From positions 62,001 to 126,000 of the forward strand of contig JAUTCN010000008.1 of assembly GCA_030673965.1 (NCBI GenBank): a stretch of DNA of 64,000 nucleotides, read 5' to 3'. Every line of letters starts with the position of its first letter. Within the stretch, counting starts at the first letter, position 1. The DNA comes from Fusobacterium sp. JB019 (GTDB lineage: Bacteria; Fusobacteriota; Fusobacteriia; Fusobacteriales; Fusobacteriaceae). Both the position numbers and the translations under genes were made by a program. Positions 9,808-19,122 of the stretch are shown one piece after another. The notes beneath the pieces were generated by a model. The model did no database searches. It was not told where the DNA came from and saw only the letters and a program-made list of their open reading frames with translations.

Positions 9808-12096
9808 ATGCTAAAAAAAAGCTTGAAGATATTTAATATAATGATGTTTTTATTTTTATTCACATTATCTTATTCAAATGATTTACCTAAAGAAAAAGTA
9901 TCGGATAAAATTTTGTTTATAAGTTCTTATTCATATGATTGGATTTCTGTTCCTAGACAACTAAAGGGATTTTCAGAAAACATAGATAATTGTGCAGATA
10001 TTCATTATATATTTATGGATACAAAAAAATTTAATTATTCAGATATAAAAAAAGATGTAGATTTTCAGGTAGAAAAGCAATTTAAAAAATTTAATGATTA
10101 TAAAATTATTATAGCAGGGGATGATAATGCTCTAGATTATATTTTGGATAGAAAAAATAAATATTTTAAAGATAAGGGGATAATTTTTTTAGGAATAAAT
10201 AATATTAACAAAGGAATAAAAGCAAGCAAAGATCCTATGGTAACAGGGATTCTTGAAAAGCTTTATTATGAAGAAACAATAGCTTTAGCAAAAAAAACAT
10301 ATCCCAAAGCAACAAGGGTTGTTGCAGTAATAGATGATACTAAGTCGTCAAATGGATCTAAAAATCAACTTATTAAATCTTTAGAAAATTTTAAAGACTT
10401 AAAGATAAACTACATAGAAACATCAAAACTTTCTAGAAAAGAAATAGGGGAAAGATTATCAAGTTTAAATCTAGGGGAAGATATTCTTATTTTTTTAAAT
10501 TTCTTAGAAGATTTAAATGGAAATAGTTATTGTGTTGAAAAAGCATCTAAGTTTATTTCTGAAAACTCTTCTGTACCTGTATTTAGAACAGATACAGGTA
10601 TTAAATTTGGGTTATTAGGTGGGCAAATCATAAATTACGAACAAATGGGAGAAAAAGCCTCAAAAATGGCAAATAAAATCTTACAAGGAGAAAATATAAA
10701 AAATATACAGGTAGAAATTTGTGATCCTAAATTAGTAATAAATTATGAAGTATATAAAAAATATAATTTGAAATTGCCTCATCATATAAGAAAAGAAGTT
10801 AATTTTATAAATAAACCAGAATCATTTTTTAAAAAATACTCAAATTCAATAATATATACTCTTTTATTAATTATAGCTATTTATAGTATTTCTCTAGCTT
10901 TAATTTATTATAATAACTTTAAAAAGCAAAGGAAATTAACTAAAAAAGCTAAATTAAAGGCTGAAGCAAAGGGAAATTTTTTAGCAAGTACTAGTCATGA
11001 AATAAGGACACCAATGAATTCTATAATAGGAGCAACAGAATTAATAAAATTAGAGTTAAAAGAGAGTAAAAATAAAAAAATTAAAGAGTATTTAAATATA
11101 ATTGAAAATTCTTCAGAACTTTTATTAAAATTAATAAATAATGTTTTAGATATTGCGGCAATTGAAAAAAATAAATTTAAATTATCACAAGATGAATTTA
11201 AAGGAGAAGAAATATCAACTTATATAGAAAACATGTATCTATATCAATGTGAAAAAAAAGGTATAAAACTAAATATTAATTATATAAATGTAATTGATGA
11301 AAAGTTAAAAGGGGATATATTTAGGATTAATCAAATTCTTTTAAATTTAGTGGGAAATGCTTATAAATTTACAGAAAAAGGTGGAAGAATAGACTTAATT
11401 ATAAGTGAAGAAAAACTAGATAATAATAAGGTAAAACTTAAACTAATAGTTAAAGATACAGGATGTGGAATGAGTGAAGAATTAAAAAATAGATTATTTA
11501 ATAAATTTGAACAAGAAACATCTAGTACAGTTAGAAAATATGGTGGAAGTGGTTTAGGACTTTCTATAACTAAGAGTATAGTTGAACTTATGAATGGAGA
11601 AATTAAAGTTGAAAGTAAAAAAAATATAGGTACAAGTTTTACAGTTGAGCTTTTCTTAGATATTTCTGAAAACAAACAAGAAAAATTAGACACAAGTTTT
11701 GAGAAGGAGTATAATTTTTCAGGTAAAAAAATACTTCTTGTGGAAGATAATGAAATAAATAAAATGATAATGAAAAAAATATTAGAAAATGTAGGTGTAG
11801 AAGTAAAAACAGCTGAAAATGGTAAAGTTGCTTATGAAGAATTTATAGGTGCAGGGGATAATTATTTTGATTTAATCTTAATGGACTTAAAAATGCCAGA
11901 AACAGATGGTTATGCCGGAACTAAATTAATTAGAAATTCAAACATAGGTTACTCAAAGAAAATAAAGATTTATGCAATGACAGCAGATGCTTTTTCAGAG
12001 ACAATAAAAAAATGTTTTGAAACAGGAATGGATGGGCATATTGCAAAGCCAATAAGTCCTAAAGATTTATATGAATTGTTACAAAATATGTTATAA
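9808..12096 (+). CDS. Hybrid sensor histidine kinase with ABC-substrate-binding sensor domain
   Basis: A 762-residue membrane sensor. A signal/anchor segment (about 1-22) leads to an extracytoplasmic ABC_sub_bind-type domain (about 30-320), then a membrane helix (about 345-370), HisKA with His397 in SHEIRTPMNSIIGATE, a HATPase_c domain (N box near ILLNLVGNAYKF, GTG box GGSGLGLSITKSIVE) and a C-terminal receiver with Asp693 in LILMDLKMPETDGY. No response regulator with a DNA-binding domain is adjacent, so the output partner is unknown. The frame is open from GTG 9796, but GGAGG at 9798-9802 makes ATG 9808 the start. It directly precedes the selenium genes; a link is not shown. Confidence 0.88.
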   Translation: MLKKSLKIFNIMMFLFLFTLSYSNDLPKEKVSDKILFISSYSYDWISVPRQLKGFSENIDNCADIHYIFMDTKKFNYSDIKKDVDFQVEKQFKKFNDYKIIIAGDDNALDYILDRKNKYFKDKGIIFLGINNINKGIKASKDPMVTGILEKLYYEETIALAKKTYPKATRVVAVIDDTKSSNGSKNQLIKSLENFKDLKINYIETSKLSRKEIGERLSSLNLGEDILIFLNFLEDLNGNSYCVEKASKFISENSSVPVFRTDTGIKFGLLGGQIINYEQMGEKASKMANKILQGENIKNIQVEICDPKLVINYEVYKKYNLKLPHHIRKEVNFINKPESFFKKYSNSIIYTLLLIIAIYSISLALIYYNNFKKQRKLTKKAKLKAEAKGNFLASTSHEIRTPMNSIIGATELIKLELKESKNKKIKEYLNIIENSSELLLKLINNVLDIAAIEKNKFKLSQDEFKGEEISTYIENMYLYQCEKKGIKLNINYINVIDEKLKGDIFRINQILLNLVGNAYKFTEKGGRIDLIISEEKLDNNKVKLKLIVKDTGCGMSEELKNRLFNKFEQETSSTVRKYGGSGLGLSITKSIVELMNGEIKVESKKNIGTSFTVELFLDISENKQEKLDTSFEKEYNFSGKKILLVEDNEINKMIMKKILENVGVEVKTAENGKVAYEEFIGAGDNYFDLILMDLKMPETDGYAGTKLIRNSNIGYSKKIKIYAMTADAFSETIKKCFETGMDGHIAKPISPKDLYELLQNML

Positions 12097-12132
12097 TGAT
12101 ATATATATACTTAAAATACAAGGGGGATATAC

Positions 12133-13158
12133 ATGAAGTTTTTATTAAATAGATGCTCAATAGGAGGCTGATCAAGTAAGATAGGGCCAGAGGTTCTTTC
12201 TAAAGCATTAAAAAATATCCCAGTTAAAGAAGATAAAAATTTAATTGTAGGATATGAAAAGTCTGATGATGCATCAGTTTACAAAATAAATGAAGAAACA
12301 GCGATTATTCAAACTTTAGATTTTTTTACTCCAATGGTAGAAGATCCTTATGTTTTTGGACAAATTGCAGCAGCTAATTCTTTAAGTGATGTTTATGCTA
12401 TGGGTGGTAAACCAGTAACAGCAATGAATATTGTTTGCTATCCTGAAAAAGAGGATATAAAAGGATTGGAAGAAATAATGAAAGGTGGAGCAGAAAAGGT
12501 TTTTGAAGCAGGAGCAGTCCTAAGTGGTGGGCACTCTATTCATGATCAAGAAGCAAAGTATGGTCTTTCTGTTACAGGAATTTGTAATCCTGATAAAATT
12601 TTAAAAAATTATGGTTCTCAAACTGGTGATGTACTTATATTGACAAAGCCACTTGGAACAGGAATAATAACAACAGCTTCTAAGATAGGGGAAGCAACTG
12701 ATAAGCAGATGAAAGAAGTCATAAAGAATATGACAACTTTGAATAAATATGCATCAGAAATAATAACTAAATATCCAGTAACAGCTTGTACAGATATAAC
12801 AGGTTTTGGTTTTTTAGGACATCTCTATGAAATGGCTGAAGCTTCTGAAAAAACATTTATAATAGAAAGTGAATTAATTCCATATTTAGATGGAGCAAAG
12901 GAATTTGCTAGTGAATTTTTTATCACAAGTAGTGGTCAAAAAAATAGAAAACATTTAGAAGGGAAAGCCAAGCTTGATAATATTCCATTTTGGTTAGAAG
13001 AAGTATTATTTGATCCTCAGACTTCAGGAGGATTGTTATTTTCTGTATCACCTTCTTACTTAAAAGAAATTATGGAAGAATTATCAGCTTTAGAAATAAA
13101 ATCATCTGTTGTGGGAACTGTTGAAGATGCTGGAGTAAATAATATAATAGTGAGGTAA
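12133..13158 (+). CDS. selD: Selenide, water dikinase SelD, selenocysteine-containing
   Basis: Makes selenophosphate from selenide and ATP, the donor for selenocysteine tRNA. The gene is 341 codons from ATG 12133 (AGGGGG upstream) with an in-frame TGA at codon 13 (12169-12171). The encoded N-terminus is then CSIGG-Sec-SSK, matching the catalytic GG(C/U)xxK motif of SelD, so Sec13 replaces the active-site cysteine and Lys16 is the partner. Reading from ATG 12334 alone would lose the catalytic loop. The remainder has the AIRS fold with DITGFGFLGHL and FDPQTSGGLLF. selA follows after four bases. Confidence 0.95.
12169..12171 (+). other. selD: In-frame UGA selenocysteine codon of selD (Sec13)
   Basis: TGA between GGA GGC and TCA AGT AAG, exactly at the catalytic position of the SelD family. 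The frame is open on both sides and selA, selB and selD are in one operon. I could not confirm a downstream SECIS hairpin by eye. Confidence 0.9.
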
Positions 13159-13162
13159 ATGT

Positions 13163-14551
13163 ATGAATAAAGATTTACTAAAAAAATTACCAAAGGTAGA
13201 TTACTTACAAAATATTAATTTATTAGACTCTTCAAAAAAAAGCATATCTGAATATGTTTTTTTGCAGTGTATAAAAGAAACAATAGAAAAATTTAGACAA
13301 GATATTTTAAGTGAAAAAATATCAAGTTTTGAAGAATATGAAGTGATAGAGGAAATAAAATTTAGAATAGAAAAACATAAAGCTAAAGGAATAAGAAAAG
13401 TTATAAATGGAACAGGAACAATAATCCACACAAACTTAGGAAGAAGCATATATTCAAAAGAAATTGGTAAAAAAATATATGATGTCTTAACATCTTATAA
13501 TAATTTAGAATATGATATAGAAACTGGAAGCAGAGGAAGTAGATATTCTAATTTAGAAAAATTAATAATAAAAGTAACAGGGGCCCAAGGGGCCCTTGTT
13601 GTGAATAATAATGCTGCAGCTGTTCTTCTTTGTTTAAATGAATTTGCCAGTAATAAAGAAGTTATAGTTTCAAGGGGAGAACTAGTTGAAATAGGTGGAT
13701 CCTTTAGAATTCCTAAGATAATGGAATTTTCAGGGGCAAAATTAGTTGAAGTTGGTTCAACTAATAAAACTTATATAGAAGATTATTTAGAAAAAATAAA
13801 TGAGAAAACAAGGGTTTTAATGAAGGTTCATACTTCTAACTATAAGATACAAGGATTTACTCATGAAATAACAAAAGAAGAGATTGCAAATTTAGCAAAG
13901 GAAAAGAATATAATTTCTATGGAAGATTTAGGAAGCGGTAATTTTATAAACTTTTCTAAATATGATGTGACAAAGGAACCGACAGTTTATGAAAGTATTA
14001 GCTCTGGAATGGATCTAATTACATTTAGCGGAGATAAACTTTTTGGTGGTTGCCAAGCAGGGATAATATTAGGGAAAAAAGAATATATAGATAGACTTAA
14101 AAAAAATCAATATCTTAGAACTATAAGAGTTGATAAACTTACAATAGGAATATTAGAATCTGTATTTGAAATCTATTTAAATGAAAAGGAAAGTGTTAAA
14201 AGTATTCCAACATTAAAAATGATCACAGAAAAAAAAGAAGAGGTTTTAAATAGAGGAAAGCTAATGAGTGAGAATTTATCTAAATATGGAATTTCTCATA
14301 AAATTATAGAAACTAAGGGGAATATTGGGGGAGGTTCAATGCCTCAAGAGGAAATAGATAGTTTTGGAATAGAATTTTATGGAGCTAAGGCTAATTTCTT
14401 AGAAAAAATATTTAGAAAAAATAAACTTTCAATTATTGGAATTATTAGAAATGATAAGTTTATATTGGATTTAAAAACAATAGGTGAAGAGGATATAGAA
14501 TATATTTGTAAAAATATTTTTGAGATTTATAAAAGGGAAGGACTAATATGA
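13163..14551 (+). CDS. selA: L-seryl-tRNA(Sec) selenium transferase SelA
   Basis: PLP enzyme that converts seryl-tRNA(Sec) to selenocysteinyl-tRNA(Sec) with selenophosphate. At 462 residues it has full length. Recognisable parts are the N-terminal tRNA-binding helices, INGTGTIIHTNLGRSIYSKE, ALVVNNNAAAVLL, and the PLP lysine Lys292 in SGDKLFGGCQAGII. The gene overlaps selB by four bases (ATGA), which supports coupled translation. This is the bacterial route; no SepSecS or PSTK is seen. Confidence 0.95.
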   Translation: MNKDLLKKLPKVDYLQNINLLDSSKKSISEYVFLQCIKETIEKFRQDILSEKISSFEEYEVIEEIKFRIEKHKAKGIRKVINGTGTIIHTNLGRSIYSKEIGKKIYDVLTSYNNLEYDIETGSRGSRYSNLEKLIIKVTGAQGALVVNNNAAAVLLCLNEFASNKEVIVSRGELVEIGGSFRIPKIMEFSGAKLVEVGSTNKTYIEDYLEKINEKTRVLMKVHTSNYKIQGFTHEITKEEIANLAKEKNIISMEDLGSGNFINFSKYDVTKEPTVYESISSGMDLITFSGDKLFGGCQAGIILGKKEYIDRLKKNQYLRTIRVDKLTIGILESVFEIYLNEKESVKSIPTLKMITEKKEEVLNRGKLMSENLSKYGISHKIIETKGNIGGGSMPQEEIDSFGIEFYGAKANFLEKIFRKNKLSIIGIIRNDKFILDLKTIGEEDIEYICKNIFEIYKREGLI

Positions 14552-16296
14552 AAAATATAATAATAGGAACTTCAGGACATATAGATCACGGGAAAACTAC
14601 CTTGATAAAAAATATCACAGGGATAGATACAGATAGACTTCCAGAGGAAAAAAAAAGAGGAATGACAATAGATATAGGTTTTTCTTTTTTAGAAGAAGAG
14701 GGAAGAAAAATTGGAATTATTGATGTGCCAGGTCATGAAAAATTTATAAAAAATATGGTGGCAGGAGCATCAGGAATTAATTACTTAATATTAGTTATAG
14801 CTTTAGATGATGGGATTATGCCTCAAACTAGAGAACATTTTAATATTTCTAAATTGCTAGGAGTAAAAAAAGGAATAATAGTTTTAACAAAAAGAGATTT
14901 GGTTTCAAAGGATAGGGTTGAAGAAGTAAAAAAAGAAATACATGAAGAATTTAAAAATTCTTTTTTAGAAAATGCTAAAATATTTGAAACTTCTTTAAAT
15001 GATAAAAAATCCTATGAAGATGTAAGAAAGTATTTAATAAAAGATACTTTAGATTTATCAATAAACTATGAAGATGAAGAAAAATTTAAAATGTATATAG
15101 ATAGAAGCTTTTCTGTAAAAGGGTTTGGAACTGTTGTAACAGGAAGTATATATTCAGGTGAAGTAAAGATAGATGATGTATTAAATTTATATCCTGAAAA
15201 ATTACAAGTGAAGGTAAAGGGGATAGAAACTCATGCTTATAAAGTTAAAAAATTAGAATCAGGGAATAGATGTGCTTTAAATATTAGCAATATAAATGCT
15301 AAAGATATTAAGCGAGGAAATTTATTAACAACTTTTTCTAATTTAAAACCTTCTAATAGAATAGATGTGTTTTTTATTTTACTTAAGAATAAGAAAATAA
15401 AGAACAATCAAAGAATTAAACTTTATGTTGGAACAAATGAAGTTATAGGAAGGATTAGTTTTTTTAAGGATAAGGATTTTGCTCAAATAAAACTAGAAAA
15501 AGAAGTCTATTTTTTAGAAAAAGATATTGGAATAATTAGAAATTTTTCCCCTGAGGATACCTTAGGAGGAATTAAGATAATTAATTTATTTGGTGAAAAA
15601 ACAAAGAAAGACAATATAGAATATATTGATAAATTAAAGCATAAACTTTTAATGAAAAAAGAAGAGAAAATAATATTAAATGAAAATAAGAATATATATA
15701 TATTGGAAAAAGATTTAGATTTAAGACTAGAAAAATTAATTGAATTTTTTAAAGAATCTTATGAAAAAAACAATTTACTTAGAGGAATTTCTAAAATCGA
15801 AATTAAAAATAAATTTTTCTTTGAATTTGGGATTCTAGAATTTAATAAAATTTTATCAAATGAAAAATTCACAGCAAAGTTTCAAGTTAATTTAAATGAA
15901 ATAAAATTAAATAATCATAAAGTGAAACTTAATAAATTACAAAAACAAATTAAAGAAAAAATATTTAAAATATATAAAGAAGCTAAATTTTCTCCAGAAA
16001 AATATGATATAATGATGAGAAAATTTATAGAAAAAGAAGAATTTAAAAGAGTTCATAAATATATGTTTGAAGAAAATATGCTTGTTATTTTAGATTCAAC
16101 TACATTCATATTAAAAGGATTTTTTAAAGAAGCTGAAAAATTAATAAAGAATTATATAGAAAAAAATGGTAAAATAGAGCTTAAAGAATGTAGAGAATTA
16201 TTAGAGACAGATAGGGAAAATGCAATATTAATTTTAGAAAAATTAGATAAGCTAAAAATAACAATTAGAGAAAATAATTTAAGATACATAAAATAG
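14548..16296 (+). CDS. selB: Selenocysteine-specific elongation factor SelB
   Basis: GTPase that brings Sec-tRNA to UGA codons carrying a SECIS element. The G domain opens with GTSGHIDHGKTTLIK and contains DVPGHEKF and the LTKRDLV guanine-specificity motif. EF-Tu-like domains II and III follow, then a long C-terminal winged-helix region (from about residue 370) that binds the SECIS RNA. It has 582 residues, slightly shorter than E. coli SelB. The Lys- and Glu-rich C-terminus has typical local codon use. A shared transcript with selDA and yedF is likely. Confidence 0.95.
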   Translation: MKNIIIGTSGHIDHGKTTLIKNITGIDTDRLPEEKKRGMTIDIGFSFLEEEGRKIGIIDVPGHEKFIKNMVAGASGINYLILVIALDDGIMPQTREHFNISKLLGVKKGIIVLTKRDLVSKDRVEEVKKEIHEEFKNSFLENAKIFETSLNDKKSYEDVRKYLIKDTLDLSINYEDEEKFKMYIDRSFSVKGFGTVVTGSIYSGEVKIDDVLNLYPEKLQVKVKGIETHAYKVKKLESGNRCALNISNINAKDIKRGNLLTTFSNLKPSNRIDVFFILLKNKKIKNNQRIKLYVGTNEVIGRISFFKDKDFAQIKLEKEVYFLEKDIGIIRNFSPEDTLGGIKIINLFGEKTKKDNIEYIDKLKHKLLMKKEEKIILNENKNIYILEKDLDLRLEKLIEFFKESYEKNNLLRGISKIEIKNKFFFEFGILEFNKILSNEKFTAKFQVNLNEIKLNNHKVKLNKLQKQIKEKIFKIYKEAKFSPEKYDIMMRKFIEKEEFKRVHKYMFEENMLVILDSTTFILKGFFKEAEKLIKNYIEKNGKIELKECRELLETDRENAILILEKLDKLKITIRENNLRYIK

Positions 16297-16306
16297 GAGA
16301 GATAAC

Positions 16307-16885
16307 ATGAAAAAAAAAGTAAATGCAATAGGTCAAGTTTGTCCAATGCCAGTAATAATGACTAAAAAAGCTTTAAAAGAAATGTTAACAGGAGAATTAG
16401 AAGTATTAGTAGATAATGAAATTGCAAAGGATAATGTTGAAAAAATGGCAAAGGAAATGGGCCATACTTATGTGGATTTCAAAGAAGAAGAAAATTTTAA
16501 AATTGTAATAACAAAATTAGAAGAAGAAAAGAAAGAAGAAAAGAAAGAAGAAAAAATTGTTGTTGTTCTAGCTTCTGATATAATGGGAGAAGGGGATAAA
16601 GAGTTAGGAGATGTTTTAATTAAAGGATTTATTTATTCTTTAACTGAAATGGAAATTCTTCCAAAAACAATATTAATGTATAATAAAGGTGTAATGTTAT
16701 CAACAATTAATGATAATACAGTTGAAGATTTAAAAAAATTAGAAGCTATGGGAGTTGAAATTTTATCTTGTGGAACATGTGTTAATTATTATGGGGTTCA
16801 AGATAAACTAAAAGTTGGAAGTTTAACAAACATGTATACTATAGTAGAAAGACAAATGAAGGCAACTAAAATACTTAGAGTATAG
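16307..16885 (+). CDS. yedF: Selenium metabolism protein YedF (TusA-like plus DsrE-like domains)
   Basis: Two-domain protein of 192 residues. Residues 1-70 are a TusA/SirA-type domain with the sulphur/selenium-carrier motif CPMP (Cys12). After a Lys/Glu linker, residues about 85-192 form a DsrE-like domain with ILSCGTCVNYYG. YedF is repeatedly found with selD/selA and is thought to handle reactive selenium or sulphur; exact chemistry is not established. Its place directly behind selB supports the selenium assignment over a tRNA-thiolation role. Confidence 0.88.
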   Translation: MKKKVNAIGQVCPMPVIMTKKALKEMLTGELEVLVDNEIAKDNVEKMAKEMGHTYVDFKEEENFKIVITKLEEEKKEEKKEEKIVVVLASDIMGEGDKELGDVLIKGFIYSLTEMEILPKTILMYNKGVMLSTINDNTVEDLKKLEAMGVEILSCGTCVNYYGVQDKLKVGSLTNMYTIVERQMKATKILRV

Positions 16886-16901
16886 GAAAGGAAAGCAAAA
16901 A

Positions 16902-17162
16902 ATGGAAGAAAAGTTTATAATAGCTTCAGCAGATTCTACTCATTTAGTTATGAAGCTAGAAAAATTATTTTTGGATAATGATTTAAAATGTAGAATAATA
17001 CCCTTACCAACAGAAATATCAGCTAACTGTGGTTTAGCTATAAAATTATCTTTAGAAGATAAAAATAAAGTTTTAGAAATATTAAAGGGAAGAGACGAGG
17101 AAATAACGGTTTCTTATGTTGAGAAAAAGGGATTTGAAAAATATATAGAGAAAATTTTATAA
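16902..17162 (+). CDS. DUF3343 protein, putative Se/S carrier
   Basis: An 86-residue protein of the DUF3343 type, commonly encoded next to yedF and selenium genes. The family motif is seen as ISANCGLAIKL with a single conserved cysteine (about Cys49) that could carry selenium or sulphur. GGAAAGGAAAG lies before the start, 16 bases after yedF. Function is inferred from neighbourhood. Confidence 0.75.
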   Translation: MEEKFIIASADSTHLVMKLEKLFLDNDLKCRIIPLPTEISANCGLAIKLSLEDKNKVLEILKGRDEEITVSYVEKKGFEKYIEKIL

Positions 17163-17177
17163 ATTAAGGAGATGAAA

Positions 17178-18338
17178 GTGAGAATAAAAAAAAGATTATT
17201 AACAGGGCTATTTTTACTGATGACTACAGTATCTTTTTCAAACACTATAAAAGCAGTATATGATAACAAGATACCAGCTGCTATAAAAACTAATATTAAA
17301 TATAAGGGAAGTGACTTACCAAAACTTTTAGATTATGTTTTTATAAAAACAGTTAGAGGAAATATTAGAAAAAAGCCTCACACAGGTTCTCATGTTATAT
17401 TAAGAGCCCCATTCAATACTAAGTTTAGAGCTTTAGAAAAAATTCAAGTGAGAAAAAGCATTTGGTATAAAGTACAGGTTGGAAATGAAATAGGATATGT
17501 TTCAAGTAAAATAGTTCATTTTAAACAATTTAGATTTGAAAAAATGCTTTCAAAAATAGAAGATTTAGAAACTTTTATAAATGTAAACAAGAAAAAAGGT
17601 TTAAAGTTAGTATCAACTCATTCTTATAAACCTAATCCATATAATAAAGATATGAATAGGGAGAAAGATAAGTATGGAGTATCCTTAGATCAAAATATAA
17701 TCGGGAAATATGAACCTGAAAACTTAACATTACATGTCCCAGATAGATCTATAATGGCAGTTTTAAGTGAAGGTAAAAAATATGCAATGGTTGATATAGA
17801 AGGAATAAAAGAGTCTCCAATAAAAATAGAAAAAAGTTATATAACAACTCGTCCAAATATAGGGAAAGGATTTAAAAAAGCAATTGCAGTTGATTTAAAA
17901 AATCAAAATCTAGGTATTTTTGAAAAAATTAATGGTGAATGGACTTTAATTTCATATATTTACGGGAAAACAGGATTAGAAAGCACATTAGGGTTTGAAA
18001 CTCCTAGAGGTTCTTTTGTTGTTCCAAATGTAAAATATGAAATGGAATATAGGGATAATTTTGGTAGAGATTCAGGAATGGCAAGATATGCAATAAGATT
18101 TAGTGGTGGAGGATATCTTCATGGAACTCCTTTAGAGCATGTTGAAGATAAGAATAAAGACTTTTTCTTAGATGAAAAAGAAAGAGGACTTGGGACATAT
18201 AGAGGAACAAGAAAATGTATAAGAAATACAGAAGAGCATGCAAGATTTTTATTTGACTGGGTATTAGAAGGAACAAAAAGAAATATAAGCTCAAATTATC
18301 AAAGACCAAAGGATAATGTAATGTTTGTTATATTTTAA
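17178..18338 (+). CDS. Secreted L,D-transpeptidase (YkuD) with SH3-like domain
   Basis: Cell-envelope enzyme that probably makes 3-3 peptidoglycan cross-links or anchors proteins to murein. A signal peptide (about 1-22) precedes an SH3-like segment (about 50-115, containing VRGNIRKKP) and a C-terminal YkuD domain with YLHGTPLE and the catalytic cysteine in GTRKCIRN; the usual SHGC is thus spaced as H...C with Thr-Arg-Lys before Cys. The open frame begins at ATG 17172, but that codon abuts AAGGAG; GTG 17178 gives better spacing. It ends with a gap to a short-chain dehydrogenase gene. Confidence 0.82.
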   Translation: MRIKKRLLTGLFLLMTTVSFSNTIKAVYDNKIPAAIKTNIKYKGSDLPKLLDYVFIKTVRGNIRKKPHTGSHVILRAPFNTKFRALEKIQVRKSIWYKVQVGNEIGYVSSKIVHFKQFRFEKMLSKIEDLETFINVNKKKGLKLVSTHSYKPNPYNKDMNREKDKYGVSLDQNIIGKYEPENLTLHVPDRSIMAVLSEGKKYAMVDIEGIKESPIKIEKSYITTRPNIGKGFKKAIAVDLKNQNLGIFEKINGEWTLISYIYGKTGLESTLGFETPRGSFVVPNVKYEMEYRDNFGRDSGMARYAIRFSGGGYLHGTPLEHVEDKNKDFFLDEKERGLGTYRGTRKCIRNTEEHARFLFDWVLEGTKRNISSNYQRPKDNVMFVIF

Positions 18339-18352
18339 ACATAGGAGGTCTT

Positions 18353-19015
18353 ATGAATGTAATTATAACAGGAGTTACTAGAGGAATAGGATATAATATA
18401 GCTTTAGAATTTATTAAAAGAGGTGATAAAGTTATAGGTATTTCTAGGACTGGGAAAGAACTAGAAAAGATAAGGGAAAATTTTCCTTTGAATTTTATTC
18501 CTATTAAGTCAGATATAACAAATGAAGAAGAGATAGATAATATTTATAAAAAATTAAAGGATATGAAAATTTCCCCTGATATTTTAGTTAATAATGCAGG
18601 AGTTGGATATATTTCAAATTTTTGTGACTTATCTTGGGAAAAGAATAAAAGAATGATTTCTTTAAATATAATAGCTTTAACATATATGACTCATAAATTT
18701 TTAGAAGAAATAGAGAATAATGATGGAGCTAAAGGGATAATAAATGTTTCATCAACAGGAGCTTGTCAAAGCGGGGGCCCTTTATTTGCTACTTATTATG
18801 CAAGTAAATCTTATGTTAAGTCATTTTCAAATGGAATTTCAGAAGAATTAAGAGATAAAAATATAAGAGTAATGTGTCTTTTACCAGGTCCAACAAAAAC
18901 TACTTTTAATGGAATGGAAAAAGCAGAAGGTTTTTATATAATGAATGCTTCTAAAGTTGCAAAAATAGCGGTTAAAGATTTTTTTAAGGGAAAAGAAATT
19001 TCTATTCCAGGATGA
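18353..19015 (+). CDS. Short-chain dehydrogenase/reductase, C-terminally truncated by UGA
   Basis: A 220-residue NAD(P)-dependent SDR. It has the cofactor motif TGVTRGIG at the N-terminus, NNAG near residue 83 and the catalytic Tyr-x3-Lys in YYASKSYV. After ...EISIPG the frame meets TGA at 19013-19015 and then stays open for 28 more codons to TAA at 19100-19102, coding for a plausible SDR tail (TNKFLVAIGNIIPRSLELK). Relatives usually have a tryptophan or another residue at this place, so a TGG to TGA change is likely. The Rossmann core is complete and the enzyme may still work. Confidence 0.8.
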   Translation: MNVIITGVTRGIGYNIALEFIKRGDKVIGISRTGKELEKIRENFPLNFIPIKSDITNEEEIDNIYKKLKDMKISPDILVNNAGVGYISNFCDLSWEKNKRMISLNIIALTYMTHKFLEEIENNDGAKGIINVSSTGACQSGGPLFATYYASKSYVKSFSNGISEELRDKNIRVMCLLPGPTKTTFNGMEKAEGFYIMNASKVAKIAVKDFFKGKEISIPG

Positions 19016-19102
19016 ACAAATAAATTCTTAGTTGCTATTGGAAATATTATTCCTAGAAGTTTAGAATTAAAAATTTTAAAAAATATTCAAAATAAAAAAT
19101 AA
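19016..19102 (+). pseudogene. Displaced C-terminal tail of the SDR gene
   Basis: Twenty-eight in-frame codons after the UGA of the SDR gene, ending in TAA, with typical SDR C-terminal character. It is translated only if the UGA is read through. Confidence 0.6.
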
Positions 19103-19122
19103 ATATTTAAAGGAGGAGAAAG

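Noticed and set aside
19013-19015. SDR UGA as a second certain selenocysteine codon
   Set aside because: The position is not catalytic in SDRs and Trp fits the context; kept as an open question in the findings only.
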